From assembly GCA_946220775.1 (NCBI GenBank), contig CAMIFC010000026.1, positions 1 through 29,466 on the forward strand: a stretch of DNA of 29,466 nucleotides, written 5' to 3'. The number at the start of each line of letters is the position of its first letter. Within the stretch, counting starts at the first letter, position 1. Shown here piece after piece: positions 15,944-25,032 of this stretch. Both the position numbers and the translations under genes were made by a program. Below the pieces are notes generated by a model. The model saw only the letters and a list, made by a program, of their open reading frames with translations, did no database searches and was not told where the DNA came from. The stretch comes from an uncultured Corynebacterium sp. (GTDB lineage Bacteria > Actinomycetota > Actinomycetes > Mycobacteriales > Mycobacteriaceae).

Positions 15944-17716
15944 TCAGCGGAACCCAGCTCGCTCGCCGAAAACCCGGTTGAGCACCCGGAAGTACGCGAA
16001 GTGGTTGTCCACTAAGTCGGTGACATCGTGATTAACGACCTTCGGATCCGCCGTTTCGAAGCCCACATACCCGGCCGCGCGAGCTCCTAGTCGTGTGACG
16101 GGGTAGAGGTAGCGGAGGATGGCGTCCTTTGTGGAAAAGTAGTTATGGATTGCGCCCGACACCGCGTCGGTGAGCCCGCTGGTCATGCGCGTGCCGTAGC
16201 CGGATGAGTCGACTGCGGCGCCGAGTAAGTGCAGCTCAGCGAGTCGGGGGCGCGGCGAACCACCAGCGTCCTCGCCAAGCGCGAGTGCCGCGTCCACCAG
16301 CACTCGTGCGCCGAGGCTGTTGGCGACCATCACCCAGTCGTCCCGGTCGGAATGCCGCAGGATCGACGCCAACCGGTCCCCAGCCCGCGCCGCTTTCGAC
16401 ACCGCCACGTGCCACGGATTATTCAGCAGCGACGACCCCACCGTCAGCGCCCCCATCGAGCCGACGGATAGACCGGCGGCTTGCGTCGCGATCTCTACGA
16501 GCCGTTTGATCTGCCAGCCGCCGACGTATGTTGTGGGGAATTTGCCGAGGAAAAGCCCTAGTCGTGTGGCGTTTTGCGCGCCCCAAGTCACTCGGTAGAT
16601 CGTTGGGTCGTCGTAGATTTGTTCGGCGAACAGCTCTTCGCGGGTGGAGTCTTCCCGGTTCTGCGAGGTGAATCCCTGCACCACAATCACTGCCGGCCCG
16701 GAACCGTCGCGCAGTTTGATCACGTCGAAGGATTTGTCGTCATCGATATAACCGGAAAGAAACCGCGTACCGTATGCCGCCCCGATCGCGCCGCCGATGG
16801 TTGCAATCAGGGCCGTTCCGCGTGCGATGTTCAGGCGTTCTGCAGTTATTAAGGACGCCACCCGCTCCCACACCAACACCAGCCACTTGGGAGGTTCGTG
16901 GCGTAACCGGGTGATGAGTTGCGAGGAGAGGCGAGGAACGGGGAGCTTCGGAACCGGCAGCTTTGCCGCCGGGGCTTTCGGCAGCTCGCGCCACACTTCA
17001 CGCAGGGTCCGGACGGTTTCTTGACTGACCTGGCGGGTGGCATGAGCCCAGTTGCCGAGCATCGCCAGGCCTTCTTTGGTGGCGGCGGTGCCCTCGAGTC
17101 CGCGCAGGCGCATACCCATGGCGCGGCCGATGGCGGGGGCGGCAACAATGCCACCAGCAATCCCCGCAGCGGTGAATGTCGTGATGAGGATGAGGTGTTG
17201 GTTCAGTTGCCCCTTGTTGACCTTCGCGTAGTGCAGGTGGTTGCGGTAGTCAGCGATATCGTGCAGCACCACTGGTGGATCCTCGAAGGACGTGACCTCG
17301 TGTTGGTGTTCCGCGCAGTAGGCGATGTAGCTGCCTGGACCGTGGGGTCGCATGGCCATTTCTCGGCAGCCGATCGCGAGGCATGGCGTCGTGGGAATAC
17401 CGCATGAACTACACATATACGCGGACTTGTGGAAGGCACGGCCCCGAGCCTTCAAGTGAATCGTGCGCTGCATGCAGTGGGAGCACCACGCCAACCGGGT
17501 GCGGGGCTGCACGGGGATATTGGCGATGATGTTCTCGACGTAACGCTGTTCCGCGCCCAACGCGCGCTCCCGGATGGCGGCTTCGGCGCGGTCTTTGTCG
17601 GCATGGTGCGGGGTGTGGGCGTCGTGGCGGGCGATGTCGCGCAAAGCGATGATGCGTTCCAGGTACGGGCTGTGCCGGTATGGCTGCGCGCTGCTGGTCT
17701 TTGCTGTTACTCCCAT
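15944..17716 (-). CDS. DUF726-family alpha/beta hydrolase with Cys-rich, zinc-ribbon-like N-terminus
   Basis: A 590-residue protein. The C-terminal half matches the DUF726 (TMCO4-like) hydrolase pattern: an IVVQGF strand, a nucleophile elbow with Ser467 in ANSLGARVL, HLLGAAVD, an IHNYFSTKDAILRYLYP segment, and a late VNHDVTDLVDNHF with candidate catalytic His. Residues 74-140 carry Cys pairs CSHC (78,81), CSSC (102,105), C112, C117 and CAEHQH (from 134), enough for one or two zinc sites. Hydrophobic Gly/Ala-rich segments near 175-200 and 300-320 may insert in membrane. The substrate is unknown. It lies 75 bp after cydC on the same strand, so read-through from the cyd operon is possible. No good RBS is visible at this ATG, so the start is uncertain. 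Confidence 0.82.
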   Translation of the reverse strand: MGVTAKTSSAQPYRHSPYLERIIALRDIARHDAHTPHHADKDRAEAAIRERALGAEQRYVENIIANIPVQPRTRLAWCSHCMQRTIHLKARGRAFHKSAYMCSSCGIPTTPCLAIGCREMAMRPHGPGSYIAYCAEHQHEVTSFEDPPVVLHDIADYRNHLHYAKVNKGQLNQHLILITTFTAAGIAGGIVAAPAIGRAMGMRLRGLEGTAATKEGLAMLGNWAHATRQVSQETVRTLREVWRELPKAPAAKLPVPKLPVPRLSSQLITRLRHEPPKWLVLVWERVASLITAERLNIARGTALIATIGGAIGAAYGTRFLSGYIDDDKSFDVIKLRDGSGPAVIVVQGFTSQNREDSTREELFAEQIYDDPTIYRVTWGAQNATRLGLFLGKFPTTYVGGWQIKRLVEIATQAAGLSVGSMGALTVGSSLLNNPWHVAVSKAARAGDRLASILRHSDRDDWVMVANSLGARVLVDAALALGEDAGGSPRPRLAELHLLGAAVDSSGYGTRMTSGLTDAVSGAIHNYFSTKDAILRYLYPVTRLGARAAGYVGFETADPKVVNHDVTDLVDNHFAYFRVLNRVFGERAGFR

Positions 17717-17791
17717 GATGTTAACTCTGCCTTATCGCGTTGCGACGCCAGCAGATGGGCGCATCACTGCGTACAGATAGCCACCGCGACG

Positions 17792-19396
17792 TTAACGCGG
17801 GTGTCGCACCATGACGATGGTGCGCTGCGCCCGCCGTCCCGGCAGCACCGCCGCGCCCGTACACCCTGCCGCCGAACCCGCACCACCCACAAAACCCAGC
17901 AGGGCGAGCAGCTCGTCGGCGCCGGTGGCGTCCATGTGTTCGGTCGGTTCGTCGAGCAGCAATGTCGGCGCGTCGGTGAGCAGCGCCCGCGCAATGATCA
18001 GCCGACGCCGCTGCCCACCCGACAGGTCACCATCCCCGCGCGCGAGTACCGTGGCCAGGCCTTTTGGCAGATCACGAACCCAGGACGCCAATCCCACCGC
18101 ATCGAGCACCTCCCACATCTCCTCATCCGTGGCGGTGGGCGCGCCAACCGCCAGGTTGTCGCGAACTGTCGTGGCGAAGACATGTTCGTCCTCGGCAATG
18201 AAGAGAGCGCCGGGCGCCTCGAATGTGCCGGAATGTGCTGGTAGTAGTCCCGCGAGTGTCATCAGCAGCGTCGTCTTCCCGGCACCCGATGGCGCCGCAA
18301 TCTCCGCGCGCCCGCCCACCGGCACGTCGAGATCGTAGGTCGCACATGGTGTATCCCATCCGACCGTCAGGTTTTTCGCTAGGACGCCACCCGCCTCACC
18401 AATTGCACCGTCAGCGACCGGGGCCTCGGCTGAAACTGGGGCTGGCGCGATGTTATCGGCTGTGATCTCTGGCAACGCAGCTAGTCGCTGCTCAGAATGC
18501 AGGGCTTTGATGCGGGCACGGGTGGCGTCCGGAAGAACGGAAACAGCTTCGAAGGCGGCGAGGGGGAGGAGGGCAACCACGGTGAGCCATTGTGGCGAGC
18601 GCGTGGCGGCGTGGTCGAGGGCGCCGAGGCCGCCAGCGCCGAGCAGTGCGCCGCTGAACTCCGTCACGCCGAGCCAGACGACGGCCGCGGCGGTGAGCAC
18701 GCTGGCCAGTGTCCATAATCCTTGGGAGTGCGCGACCCATGTTAGTCCGCGGCCGCGTGCCCGGGAGACCTCGTGTTCGGCCTGCTCAGCGCGCTGGAGG
18801 GCGGCGTCGAGCTGACCGCGGATCCGCAGGGTCGGTGCGGCGCGCAGCACGTGATCGACCTCGGCGACGTAGCCCTCGACGGCGACTGCGGCCAGAGCCT
18901 GGCGTTCACCGCGACCAGCCAGCCAGGGCGCGACGACACCCGCGACCAACAGCCCGACCGCCAACACAACGGCCGCGATGGGGGCCAGCAGTGCCAGGAA
19001 ACCCACGGCCAGCAGACTCGTCACGGCTGCAACCCAGCGGGGAATCGTGGAGCGCACGATCCGGTCGGCCAGCGCGTCGACGTCCACCCCGATGCGGGTC
19101 AGCAGTGCACCACGACCCATGCCCATGACGGCCGCGGGATTGGCGCCGGCCAAGCGTCGATACACGCCAACCCGCGCGTTCGCCGCCCGGCTGAGCGCGA
19201 CATCGTGGCTGGCGAGACGGTCAATATAGCGAAAGGCGGCGCGGGAAATGCCGAGCGCGCGAACGGCCGTGATCGCCACTGTCAGCTCCATGACGTTGGG
19301 TTGTTGCCACGCACGAGCGATCAGCCACGCGGACACGACCGACAGCGCCATCGCCGACAGGAGGGTCGTCACCCCAGCAACAATTGCGCGGATCAT
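17792..19396 (-). CDS. cydC: Thiol reductant ABC exporter subunit CydC
   Basis: A 534-residue fused ABC exporter half: a six-helix membrane domain (about 1-300) and a nucleotide-binding domain with Walker A (APSGAGKTT), the signature LSGGQRRR and Walker B (TLLLDEPTEHMD). With CydD it exports glutathione/cysteine-type thiols and is required for assembly of cytochrome bd. The ATG overlaps the cydD stop as ATGA. An octamer copy with a T tract lies just before the nucleotide-binding domain (18382-18389) and another falls within Walker B (17926-17933). The C-terminus runs on past the H-loop (MVRHPR). Confidence 0.92.
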   Translation of the reverse strand: MIRAIVAGVTTLLSAMALSVVSAWLIARAWQQPNVMELTVAITAVRALGISRAAFRYIDRLASHDVALSRAANARVGVYRRLAGANPAAVMGMGRGALLTRIGVDVDALADRIVRSTIPRWVAAVTSLLAVGFLALLAPIAAVVLAVGLLVAGVVAPWLAGRGERQALAAVAVEGYVAEVDHVLRAAPTLRIRGQLDAALQRAEQAEHEVSRARGRGLTWVAHSQGLWTLASVLTAAAVVWLGVTEFSGALLGAGGLGALDHAATRSPQWLTVVALLPLAAFEAVSVLPDATRARIKALHSEQRLAALPEITADNIAPAPVSAEAPVADGAIGEAGGVLAKNLTVGWDTPCATYDLDVPVGGRAEIAAPSGAGKTTLLMTLAGLLPAHSGTFEAPGALFIAEDEHVFATTVRDNLAVGAPTATDEEMWEVLDAVGLASWVRDLPKGLATVLARGDGDLSGGQRRRLIIARALLTDAPTLLLDEPTEHMDATGADELLALLGFVGGAGSAAGCTGAAVLPGRRAQRTIVMVRHPR

Positions 19397-20955
19397 TCGG
19401 CCACCCCTTCCACGAGGACACGCCGATCAGCGGCGGCAAGCAGCAGCGGATCGTGCGTCGCGACCAGCACCGTGGCACCCGCATCAGCGGCCGCGCGCAG
19501 CTGTTCGATCATGGCGCGCGCGTTGGCTTCATCGAGGTGCGCCGTCGGCTCATCGAGCGCCAGCAGCGCCTTGTCCGGAACTTCCTCGGCGAAGGCACGG
19601 CGTTGACGTTGCCCCAGCGACAGCGCGGAAGCATCACCCACGGTTGCAACGTCCAAAATGGGACGTTGTGGCAGGTAGGCGGTGGTTTTCCAGAGTTCTT
19701 CGCCGCCGATTTCCTCCCCGTTTTTTCTTATGGACGCCAGCCCCGTCCCACTCACAATTCCCAACGCACCGAGAATTGCCGTGGACTTTCCAGAGCCGTT
19801 ATCACCGTGCAATGCGGTGATCTGCCCCGGCAGAGCGGTGGCAGTGAGGTTGTGTGGCTGCTCGCCATCGCGACCAGCCACCGAGAACCGGTCGAAGGTC
19901 ACAGTGAAACCCGGGACGGCGGTGCCCGTTATGTCGGGCACCGCGTCGGGCTCGAGCGCCGCGCCGGAGCCACCCGGTGTACCGGGCTGGCCGCCGCGCG
20001 GCCCAGCGGGTGCAGCCAATAATGCGAGCACTTCACTGGCGGCCGTGGCGCCGTTCTCGGCGTCATGAAAACGGGCGCCCACATCGCGGATGGGGGCGTA
20101 GACCTCCGGCACGATGATGAGTATCGCCAGTCCCGCCGCCAGGGTCATGTGTCCGCCCAGCAGGCGAAAGCCAATGTTCACAGCAACCAGCGCGACCGAG
20201 AGCGTCGCCAGGAATTCCAGCACCATGGAGGACAAAAACGCGATGCGCAGCACTCCCATCGTGGATTGTTTGTGATTGCGGGCTAGCCTGGCGACCTCCC
20301 CGACGGGAGCCTCCGCGCGGCCATGAGCAGTCAGCGTTGGCAACCCGGCTGCGAGGTCCAACATCTGGTCGGTCAGCACCGCCATGTCTGCCAACTTCCG
20401 TTCGGTGCGCCCAGCGGTCAGGGTTCCGACGAGCCACATGAAGATCGGAATCAACGGCACGGTGACCGCTGCGATAACTCCTGAGGATCGATCGAGGAAA
20501 AAGATGACGGCGAGAGAGGCTGGCGTCGAAAAGAAAACGGCAATGGCGGCGGGCAGGAAGCCCGAAAGATATGGGCGGAAGGCGGCGAGGCCGTCGGTGA
20601 TGATGGTGCGCCAACGGGCAGTATCGACGCGGCGCGGGTCGGACAACGCGACGGACTCGAGCGCGCGTCGCCGCAGTTCAGAGACGATATCGATCGCGGC
20701 CTGATCACCCAACCGGGCACGTAGCCACGCGATTGCTGCCCGCGCGATGCCTACAACAATGAGCCACGCGAACTCGGGCGTGAGGTCAGCCGGTGAATGC
20801 TCCGCGGCGACCGTGCCGACGATCCGCCCGATGAGCAGTCCCGCCGCGACAGTCAGCGTCACACCTGCTGCGGACAAGACGGCGGCGATCACGACCCACC
20901 GGCGGGTTCGGGTAGACACCCGCAACAGCGCAATGGGGGAGACCTTCGCGGCCAT
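19393..20955 (-). CDS. cydD: Thiol reductant ABC exporter subunit CydD
   Basis: A 520-residue ABC exporter half and partner of CydC. The N-terminal membrane domain is followed by a nucleotide-binding domain with Walker A (GDNGSGKST), a divergent signature SLGQRQRR in place of LSGGQ, Walker B (ALLALDEPTAHLD) and the H-loop ATHDP. The divergent signature is common in CydD proteins. Start and stop overlap neighbours: TAATG with cydB and ATGA with cydC, indicating tight coupling in a cydABDC operon, the usual actinobacterial order. The gene looks intact although cydA is not. Confidence 0.92.
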   Translation of the reverse strand: MAAKVSPIALLRVSTRTRRWVVIAAVLSAAGVTLTVAAGLLIGRIVGTVAAEHSPADLTPEFAWLIVVGIARAAIAWLRARLGDQAAIDIVSELRRRALESVALSDPRRVDTARWRTIITDGLAAFRPYLSGFLPAAIAVFFSTPASLAVIFFLDRSSGVIAAVTVPLIPIFMWLVGTLTAGRTERKLADMAVLTDQMLDLAAGLPTLTAHGRAEAPVGEVARLARNHKQSTMGVLRIAFLSSMVLEFLATLSVALVAVNIGFRLLGGHMTLAAGLAILIIVPEVYAPIRDVGARFHDAENGATAASEVLALLAAPAGPRGGQPGTPGGSGAALEPDAVPDITGTAVPGFTVTFDRFSVAGRDGEQPHNLTATALPGQITALHGDNGSGKSTAILGALGIVSGTGLASIRKNGEEIGGEELWKTTAYLPQRPILDVATVGDASALSLGQRQRRAFAEEVPDKALLALDEPTAHLDEANARAMIEQLRAAADAGATVLVATHDPLLLAAADRRVLVEGVAE

Positions 20956-21956
20956 TAGTTGTGCGTCACCTCGGCGCTGGCCGCGTCGCCGGTGAGCTCA
21001 ACGGGGTCGGCCACGATGCGTTTTCGGAACACCCAGTAGGTGAAGCCCTGATAAACGAGTACGAATGGCGTCACGAACACGGCGGCCCAGGTCAGCACCT
21101 TCAGCGTGTAGGGGCTGGACGCCGCCTGCCACACGTTCACGCCCGGCCACAGGTCCGGGAAGATCGCACCGAACGCCGCGACCGTGGTGGCGATGATGGC
21201 AACCGCCGTGGCGCCGAACGCCCAGCCGTCACGGTGCCGAAGGGCAGCAATAACTGCCAGGATCAGCGTCAATGCTGCGACCAGCACGGGTACCCAGGTC
21301 CAGGTCTTGCCGTGTGCAGCTTGCGTCCACAACAGGAAACCGCTGCCGAAAACGATCGCTGCGATACCCAACGGCATGGGGTATCGGTGCGAATCATCGC
21401 GCAGAGTGCCGGTCGTCTTCAGGCGCACGAATGTCAGGCCGTGGAACGCGAACAGGGCAACGAACGCCGCAGCGCCCAGCAGTGTGTAGGGGGAGAGCAG
21501 CGGGTACACGAATTCCGCGTTCTCTGGCACTCCGCGAAGCAGGTTGGCCACGGCAACACCCCACATCACCGGGGAGATCCACGAGCCGATAATGATGCCG
21601 GCCTCGCACCACGCCCGCCAGCGCGCAGTGTCCACTCGGTGTCGCCATTCCAGCCCGAGGATGCGCACGATCAGCCCAAAGAGAATCAAGAATATCGGCA
21701 GGTAGAAGCCCGAGAAGATATCGGCGTACCACCCTGGGAAGGCGGCAAAAAGCGCGCCAGTAGCGGCGATGAGCCATACCTCGTTGCCGTCCCACACCGG
21801 CCCGATTGTGCGGATCATGGCGGTGCGGTGCGCCTCGTCGCGCCCCAGAAAAGGCAGGAGGATGCCCACCCCGAAGCCGAATCCTTCGAGCATGAAGTAG
21901 CCAGCGAAGAGGAACGTGATCGCGGCGTACCACAGCGTTGGTAGGTCGAAACTCAT
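20955..21956 (-). CDS. cydB: Cytochrome bd ubiquinol/menaquinol oxidase subunit II
   Basis: A 333-residue polytopic protein starting with LPTLWYAAITFLFAGYFMLEGFGFGVG, the typical CydB N-terminus, and containing WDGNEVWLIAATGALFAAFP, the most conserved CydB segment. It forms a heterodimer with CydA in the high-affinity bd oxidase. About eight to nine membrane helices are visible. The ATG overlaps the cydA stop (ATGA). It is full length and shows no damage, so any loss of the oxidase rests on cydA alone. Confidence 0.95.
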   Translation of the reverse strand: MSFDLPTLWYAAITFLFAGYFMLEGFGFGVGILLPFLGRDEAHRTAMIRTIGPVWDGNEVWLIAATGALFAAFPGWYADIFSGFYLPIFLILFGLIVRILGLEWRHRVDTARWRAWCEAGIIIGSWISPVMWGVAVANLLRGVPENAEFVYPLLSPYTLLGAAAFVALFAFHGLTFVRLKTTGTLRDDSHRYPMPLGIAAIVFGSGFLLWTQAAHGKTWTWVPVLVAALTLILAVIAALRHRDGWAFGATAVAIIATTVAAFGAIFPDLWPGVNVWQAASSPYTLKVLTWAAVFVTPFVLVYQGFTYWVFRKRIVADPVELTGDAASAEVTHN

Positions 21957-23556
21957 CGTTGCCTCTCCTGACCAGCGGCGTTGGCTGTTGCGGTGAAGTG
22001 GACAGTGTTCTGCGTTGGGTCGTCATTCTTTTCGTTATTTTCGGACGCCACCGGCTCAGGTCCCAGCTCCGCTGGAGGACCCATCAGCACGGCACGTCGA
22101 ATGAGCCAGAACCACACGACCGCTAGTGCCCCGTACAGCAGGGTGAATCCTACGAGGGTGATGATGACCGTCCAGGGGGAGTGGTCTGACACACCGTGGT
22201 CGACGAGCATCCGGATTTGGTCCGTGCGCGGATCACCCACTGATTCGGGGTTGGGGTGTAGGACCCAGGGTTGGCGTCCCATTTCTGTGAAGATCCAGCC
22301 TGCGGAGTTCGCCAGGAACGGGAACGGAATTGCGGCCAGGCTGCCCCACGCGAAAAGCGTGGCCCAGCGGCCAGTCGGGGTGCGGCCCTTGCGGGTGAAC
22401 AGCCACGCGAAGAACGCCAGTGCCAGGGAACCGACCATCAGGCCGATCATGGCGCGGAAAGACCAGTACGTGACGAACAAGTTCGGGGCGTAGTTACCGG
22501 GGCCGTACAGGGCCTCGGCCTTTTCTTGCAGGTCAACGACGCCTTCCAGCGTGACACTGGAGAACTTGCCCTGAGCCAAGAATGGCAACACGAAGGGCGC
22601 CTTCAGCAGGTGAATCACCGAGTCGCAGTTGTTGTGCGTACCGATCGTGAGGATGGAAAACGATGGGTCTGTCTCCGTGTGGCAAAGTGATTCCGCCGAC
22701 GCCATCTTCATCGGCTGCTGCTGGAACATCAGCTTCGCCTGGATATCTCCGGTGAGGAACAACCCAATGGAGGACACGATGGTGGTCCAGAAACCGACCC
22801 GCATGGCGGGGCGGTGCATGTTGTGCGGGTTGGCGTCCGAAGATTCGGGGACGATGTCGGAGGACGCCGACGTTGCCTCGCGGGCGCGCTGGCGGGCGTC
22901 CCGGATGAGCCACCAACCGGAAATCCCCAGCACAAACGTGCCGGCGGTGAGGAAGGACCCGCCACTGCATGCGGGAATGCGGCCAGGGCGGTTGGGTTGG
23001 TGAGCAGCGCGACGATGTCGGTGAGCTCCGCGCGGCCGGTGGCCGGGTTGAACTCCGCGCCCATCGGATGCTGCATGAAGGAGTTTGCGACGATGATGAA
23101 GTACGCGGACAGGTTCACGGCAAGCGCGACCAGCCAAATCGAGGCGGTATGCAGCCAGATCGGGATGCGACCCCAGCCAAAGAACCACAGGCCAAGGAAG
23201 ACGGACTCCATGAAGAAGGCCACGAGGCCTTCCAAAGCGAGGGGTCCGCCGAAGACGTCGCCGATCATGCGTGAGTACTCCGACCAATTCATTCCGAATT
23301 GGAATTCCTGGACGATGCCGGTGGCAACGCCCATGGCGAAGTTGATCATGAACACGGCGCCGAAAAACTTGGTGGCGCGGAACCACTGCGGCTTACGGGT
23401 GATCGCCCACATGGTCTGCATGAAGGCGACCAGCGGCGCAAGACCGATGGTCAGGGGAACGAAAATAAAGTGATAAACGGTAGTGATGCCGAACTGCCAG
23501 CGCGATAGATCAACCAGATCCAGACTGGGCCCGGCAGCAAGGTTTGTGAGAACCAC
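21953..23556 (-). pseudogene. cydA: Cytochrome bd oxidase subunit I, interrupted by a one-base frameshift
   Basis: Subunit I of the bd oxidase, which carries the three hemes and the quinol site. The first 200 codons from GTG 23556 (RBS AGGAAAGG) read correctly, including RWQFGITTVYHF with the first heme histidine (His29) and FPHAVAG with His196, the counterpart of E. coli His186. The sequence then needs another frame and continues as SFLTAGTFVLGISGWW, later GWIFTEMGRQPWV, to the stop at 21953. The total of 1604 bp is one base short of a multiple of three. One more G in the GGG run at 22958-22960 would restore AVAGSFLTAG. As given, translation yields a truncated protein. Either the gene is inactive, or it slips, or the sequence has an error. 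The C-terminal tail contains the octamer with T tract at 22043-22050. Confidence 0.88.
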
Positions 23557-23830
23557 GAGGCCTTTCCTAGACGACTCAGGAGTCAGTTGGTGAGGCGTCT
23601 ATGTACCCAAACAGTCGGTTGATGGTGGGGCAAAGTTCCCGTGGTGGCGTTAAGGCTTGAGTACTGGAGGGGGCGAGCAGGAGTCCAGCTCTCCGCATAG
23701 ATGAGAGAAACTAACGTAGCTGATGGTGACTTTCAGACGTAGGTGCTGGTGCTTGGAGAAGCGGGGGTTGCGCCTCCTGCTAACGACAGACTCGCCAGCC
23801 CGACTAGCAATAGCTGAACGGATTTTTCTC
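23557..23830. other. Intergenic region upstream of cydA
   Basis: No gene supported. GACTC-AG-GAGTC (23573-23584) is an operator-like inverted repeat just upstream of the cydA RBS. TACATA on the minus strand (23600-23605, preceded by TGGG) is a possible -10 without a clear -35. Base composition turns noticeably AT-richer toward the right. Confidence 0.3.
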
Positions 23831-24082
23831 ATGACTGATCTCTCTAATGCTTCCCCCGATCTACCGCAAGGATTTTACGAAGAGCTTTATGTTTACTGCT
23901 CTTGCCAAGATTCTTACCGGGTTGCAGAGCGTTTACGGGAGGAACTCCAGGTTTCTTTACGTGAGATTGAGAAGCTTCCTGATTCCTCAATTCGGGAATG
24001 TGAGGAAGATGAGTATGGACTCGCGGAAGAGTTGGAACCAGATGCTGACTGCCGTTGCGATCGGATTGTGGCTGCGTCGTAG
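23831..24082 (+). CDS. Hypothetical acidic protein, 83 residues
   Basis: A small ORF beginning MTDLSNASPDLPQGFYEEL, rich in Glu, Asp and Arg, with three Cys near the ends (CSC early, CRC late). It has no membrane helix or signal peptide and I recognise no family. I prefer this frame to the overlapping +1 ORF because most codons begin with G, as expected for real coding. There is no strong RBS before the ATG; a longer in-frame start at 23723 is less likely. It lies in the AT-richer tract without neighbours on its strand and may be recently acquired or decaying. Confidence 0.4.
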   Translation: MTDLSNASPDLPQGFYEELYVYCSCQDSYRVAERLREELQVSLREIEKLPDSSIRECEEDEYGLAEELEPDADCRCDRIVAAS

Positions 24083-24409
24083 TGATTACCGGGAACCTAG
24101 ACATGCCACCAATGCGGGATCGGCTTACAATGGCACGTAGCATACGGGGCTACGTTGTGGGCAGAAAAATACCGCACCGGCACAGGAAGCCTCTTAGGGG
24201 GCGCTGGGAGTGCTACAGCCCGCGAACGTAAAGCACTAGTCACCATGGGCCACACAGCGCTGGAAAGACTGCAACAGCAACTACGCTAAAGCAGAGCTTA
24301 AAAAATTAGCGCAGGCGAACGCTGATCGGAAGGCACGAGGGAACGAAACGCGAAGCCGGGTTTATTCCATCTATGCATCAACGGTTGCTCAGACATCGAA
24401 GACTGCCTT
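24083..24409. other. Gene-poor stretch with possible gene remnants
   Basis: I can support no intact gene. One + frame is open to a TAA at 24287 (ATGGGCCACACAGCG-type start at 24245, ending LERLQQQLR), and another + frame stays open across 24290-24400 with a Lys/Ala-rich AELKKLAQANADRK segment. Together they look like a coding sequence broken by a frameshift near 24285, but no family is recognisable. Confidence 0.2.
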
Positions 24410-24638
24410 TTATCCAGTTTCATCCATAACTATGATGGTCTGGTTTTCAAAATCTTCCGTGATGTGTGCGGTGCTGTCAGGCGTGATGATGTGGTCAGTG
24501 GATGTGCCGCTGGCCTGGGTTGTGGGGATAGGGGTGCCCCTGAGAAGTGTCTGCCAGGGCAGCATTTCCGCCTGAAAAGGCAACGGCGAAAGCAAGAGGC
24601 GGCGTGAGCGTTCTTGCGAGGATCTTCTTCTGGATCAT
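24410..24638 (-). pseudogene. Small secreted protein, frameshifted at a G run
   Basis: On the minus strand an ATG at 24636-24638, with AAAGGA eight bases upstream, opens a clear Sec signal peptide: MIQKKILARTLTPPLLAF, then AVAFSGGNAALA followed by DTSQ (likely cut after ALA). In the given sequence this frame stops after 48 codons. If the GGGG run at 24537-24540 were GGG, the frame would continue as GTPIPTTQASGTSTD and HIITPDSTAHITEDFENQ to a TAA at 24410, giving a 75-residue Thr-rich secreted protein. That downstream frame is open throughout. I do not recognise the family. The neighbouring + gene is divergent. Confidence 0.55.
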
Positions 24639-24708
24639 TGCTTTTCCTTTGTTAGTGTGTAGATACTAAATCTAGTCACTGCCCCTACCGTGTGAAGAGG
24701 AAATTTTT

Positions 24709-25032
24709 ATGGAAAGAAGAATATTCGCTGCTGGGATATTAATGATGATGCTGGGAGCTGGGCTTTTTCTACTTGGTAGTATTACGCCGGGATCTCTCAT
24801 AATGATGTTAGGTGTATTAGACCTGGTAGCCGTTATTTTTTGGCCAAAGCTGACGGGTAGTACTTCGGATCGGAGGGAATACAGCCTGGGAAATCAGGTG
24901 GTAGACGCTGTTTTGCTCGTCTTTGGTGTGGTTCTTACCGTTGTTACCGGTATGCCGGTTTTCCTGGCGCTAACAGTGGGGGGAGTGGCAGCTCTGGCTT
25001 ACCGTTACCAGAAAACGCCGACGCTAGCTTAA
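24709..25032 (+). CDS. Small multi-pass membrane protein, unknown
   Basis: A 107-residue very hydrophobic protein with about four membrane helices: FAAGILMMMLGAGLFLLGSI, a second around LIMMLGVLDLVAVIFW, then VVDAVLLVFGVVLTVVTG and FLALTVGGVAALAY. Only a short polar loop (KLTGSTSDRREYSLGNQ) and short tails lie outside. A GAAGAGGAAA ribosome binding site precedes the ATG. Its codon use is AT-richer than that of the core genes on either side. It is divergent from the small secreted protein gene, 70 bp away, so the two may share control. No family recognised. Confidence 0.7.
   Translation: MERRIFAAGILMMMLGAGLFLLGSITPGSLIMMLGVLDLVAVIFWPKLTGSTSDRREYSLGNQVVDAVLLVFGVVLTVVTGMPVFLALTVGGVAALAYRYQKTPTLA

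Noticed and set aside
21953..23386. 477-residue ORF taken as a whole as an independent protein
   Set aside because: Its first part (HRRR-rich) is the wrong frame of cydA; only the part after about 22957 is real CydA.
23847..24140. +1-frame ORF overlapping the acidic 83-residue ORF
   Set aside because: Codon pattern favours the other frame (G-rich first positions); no recognisable domain in this one.
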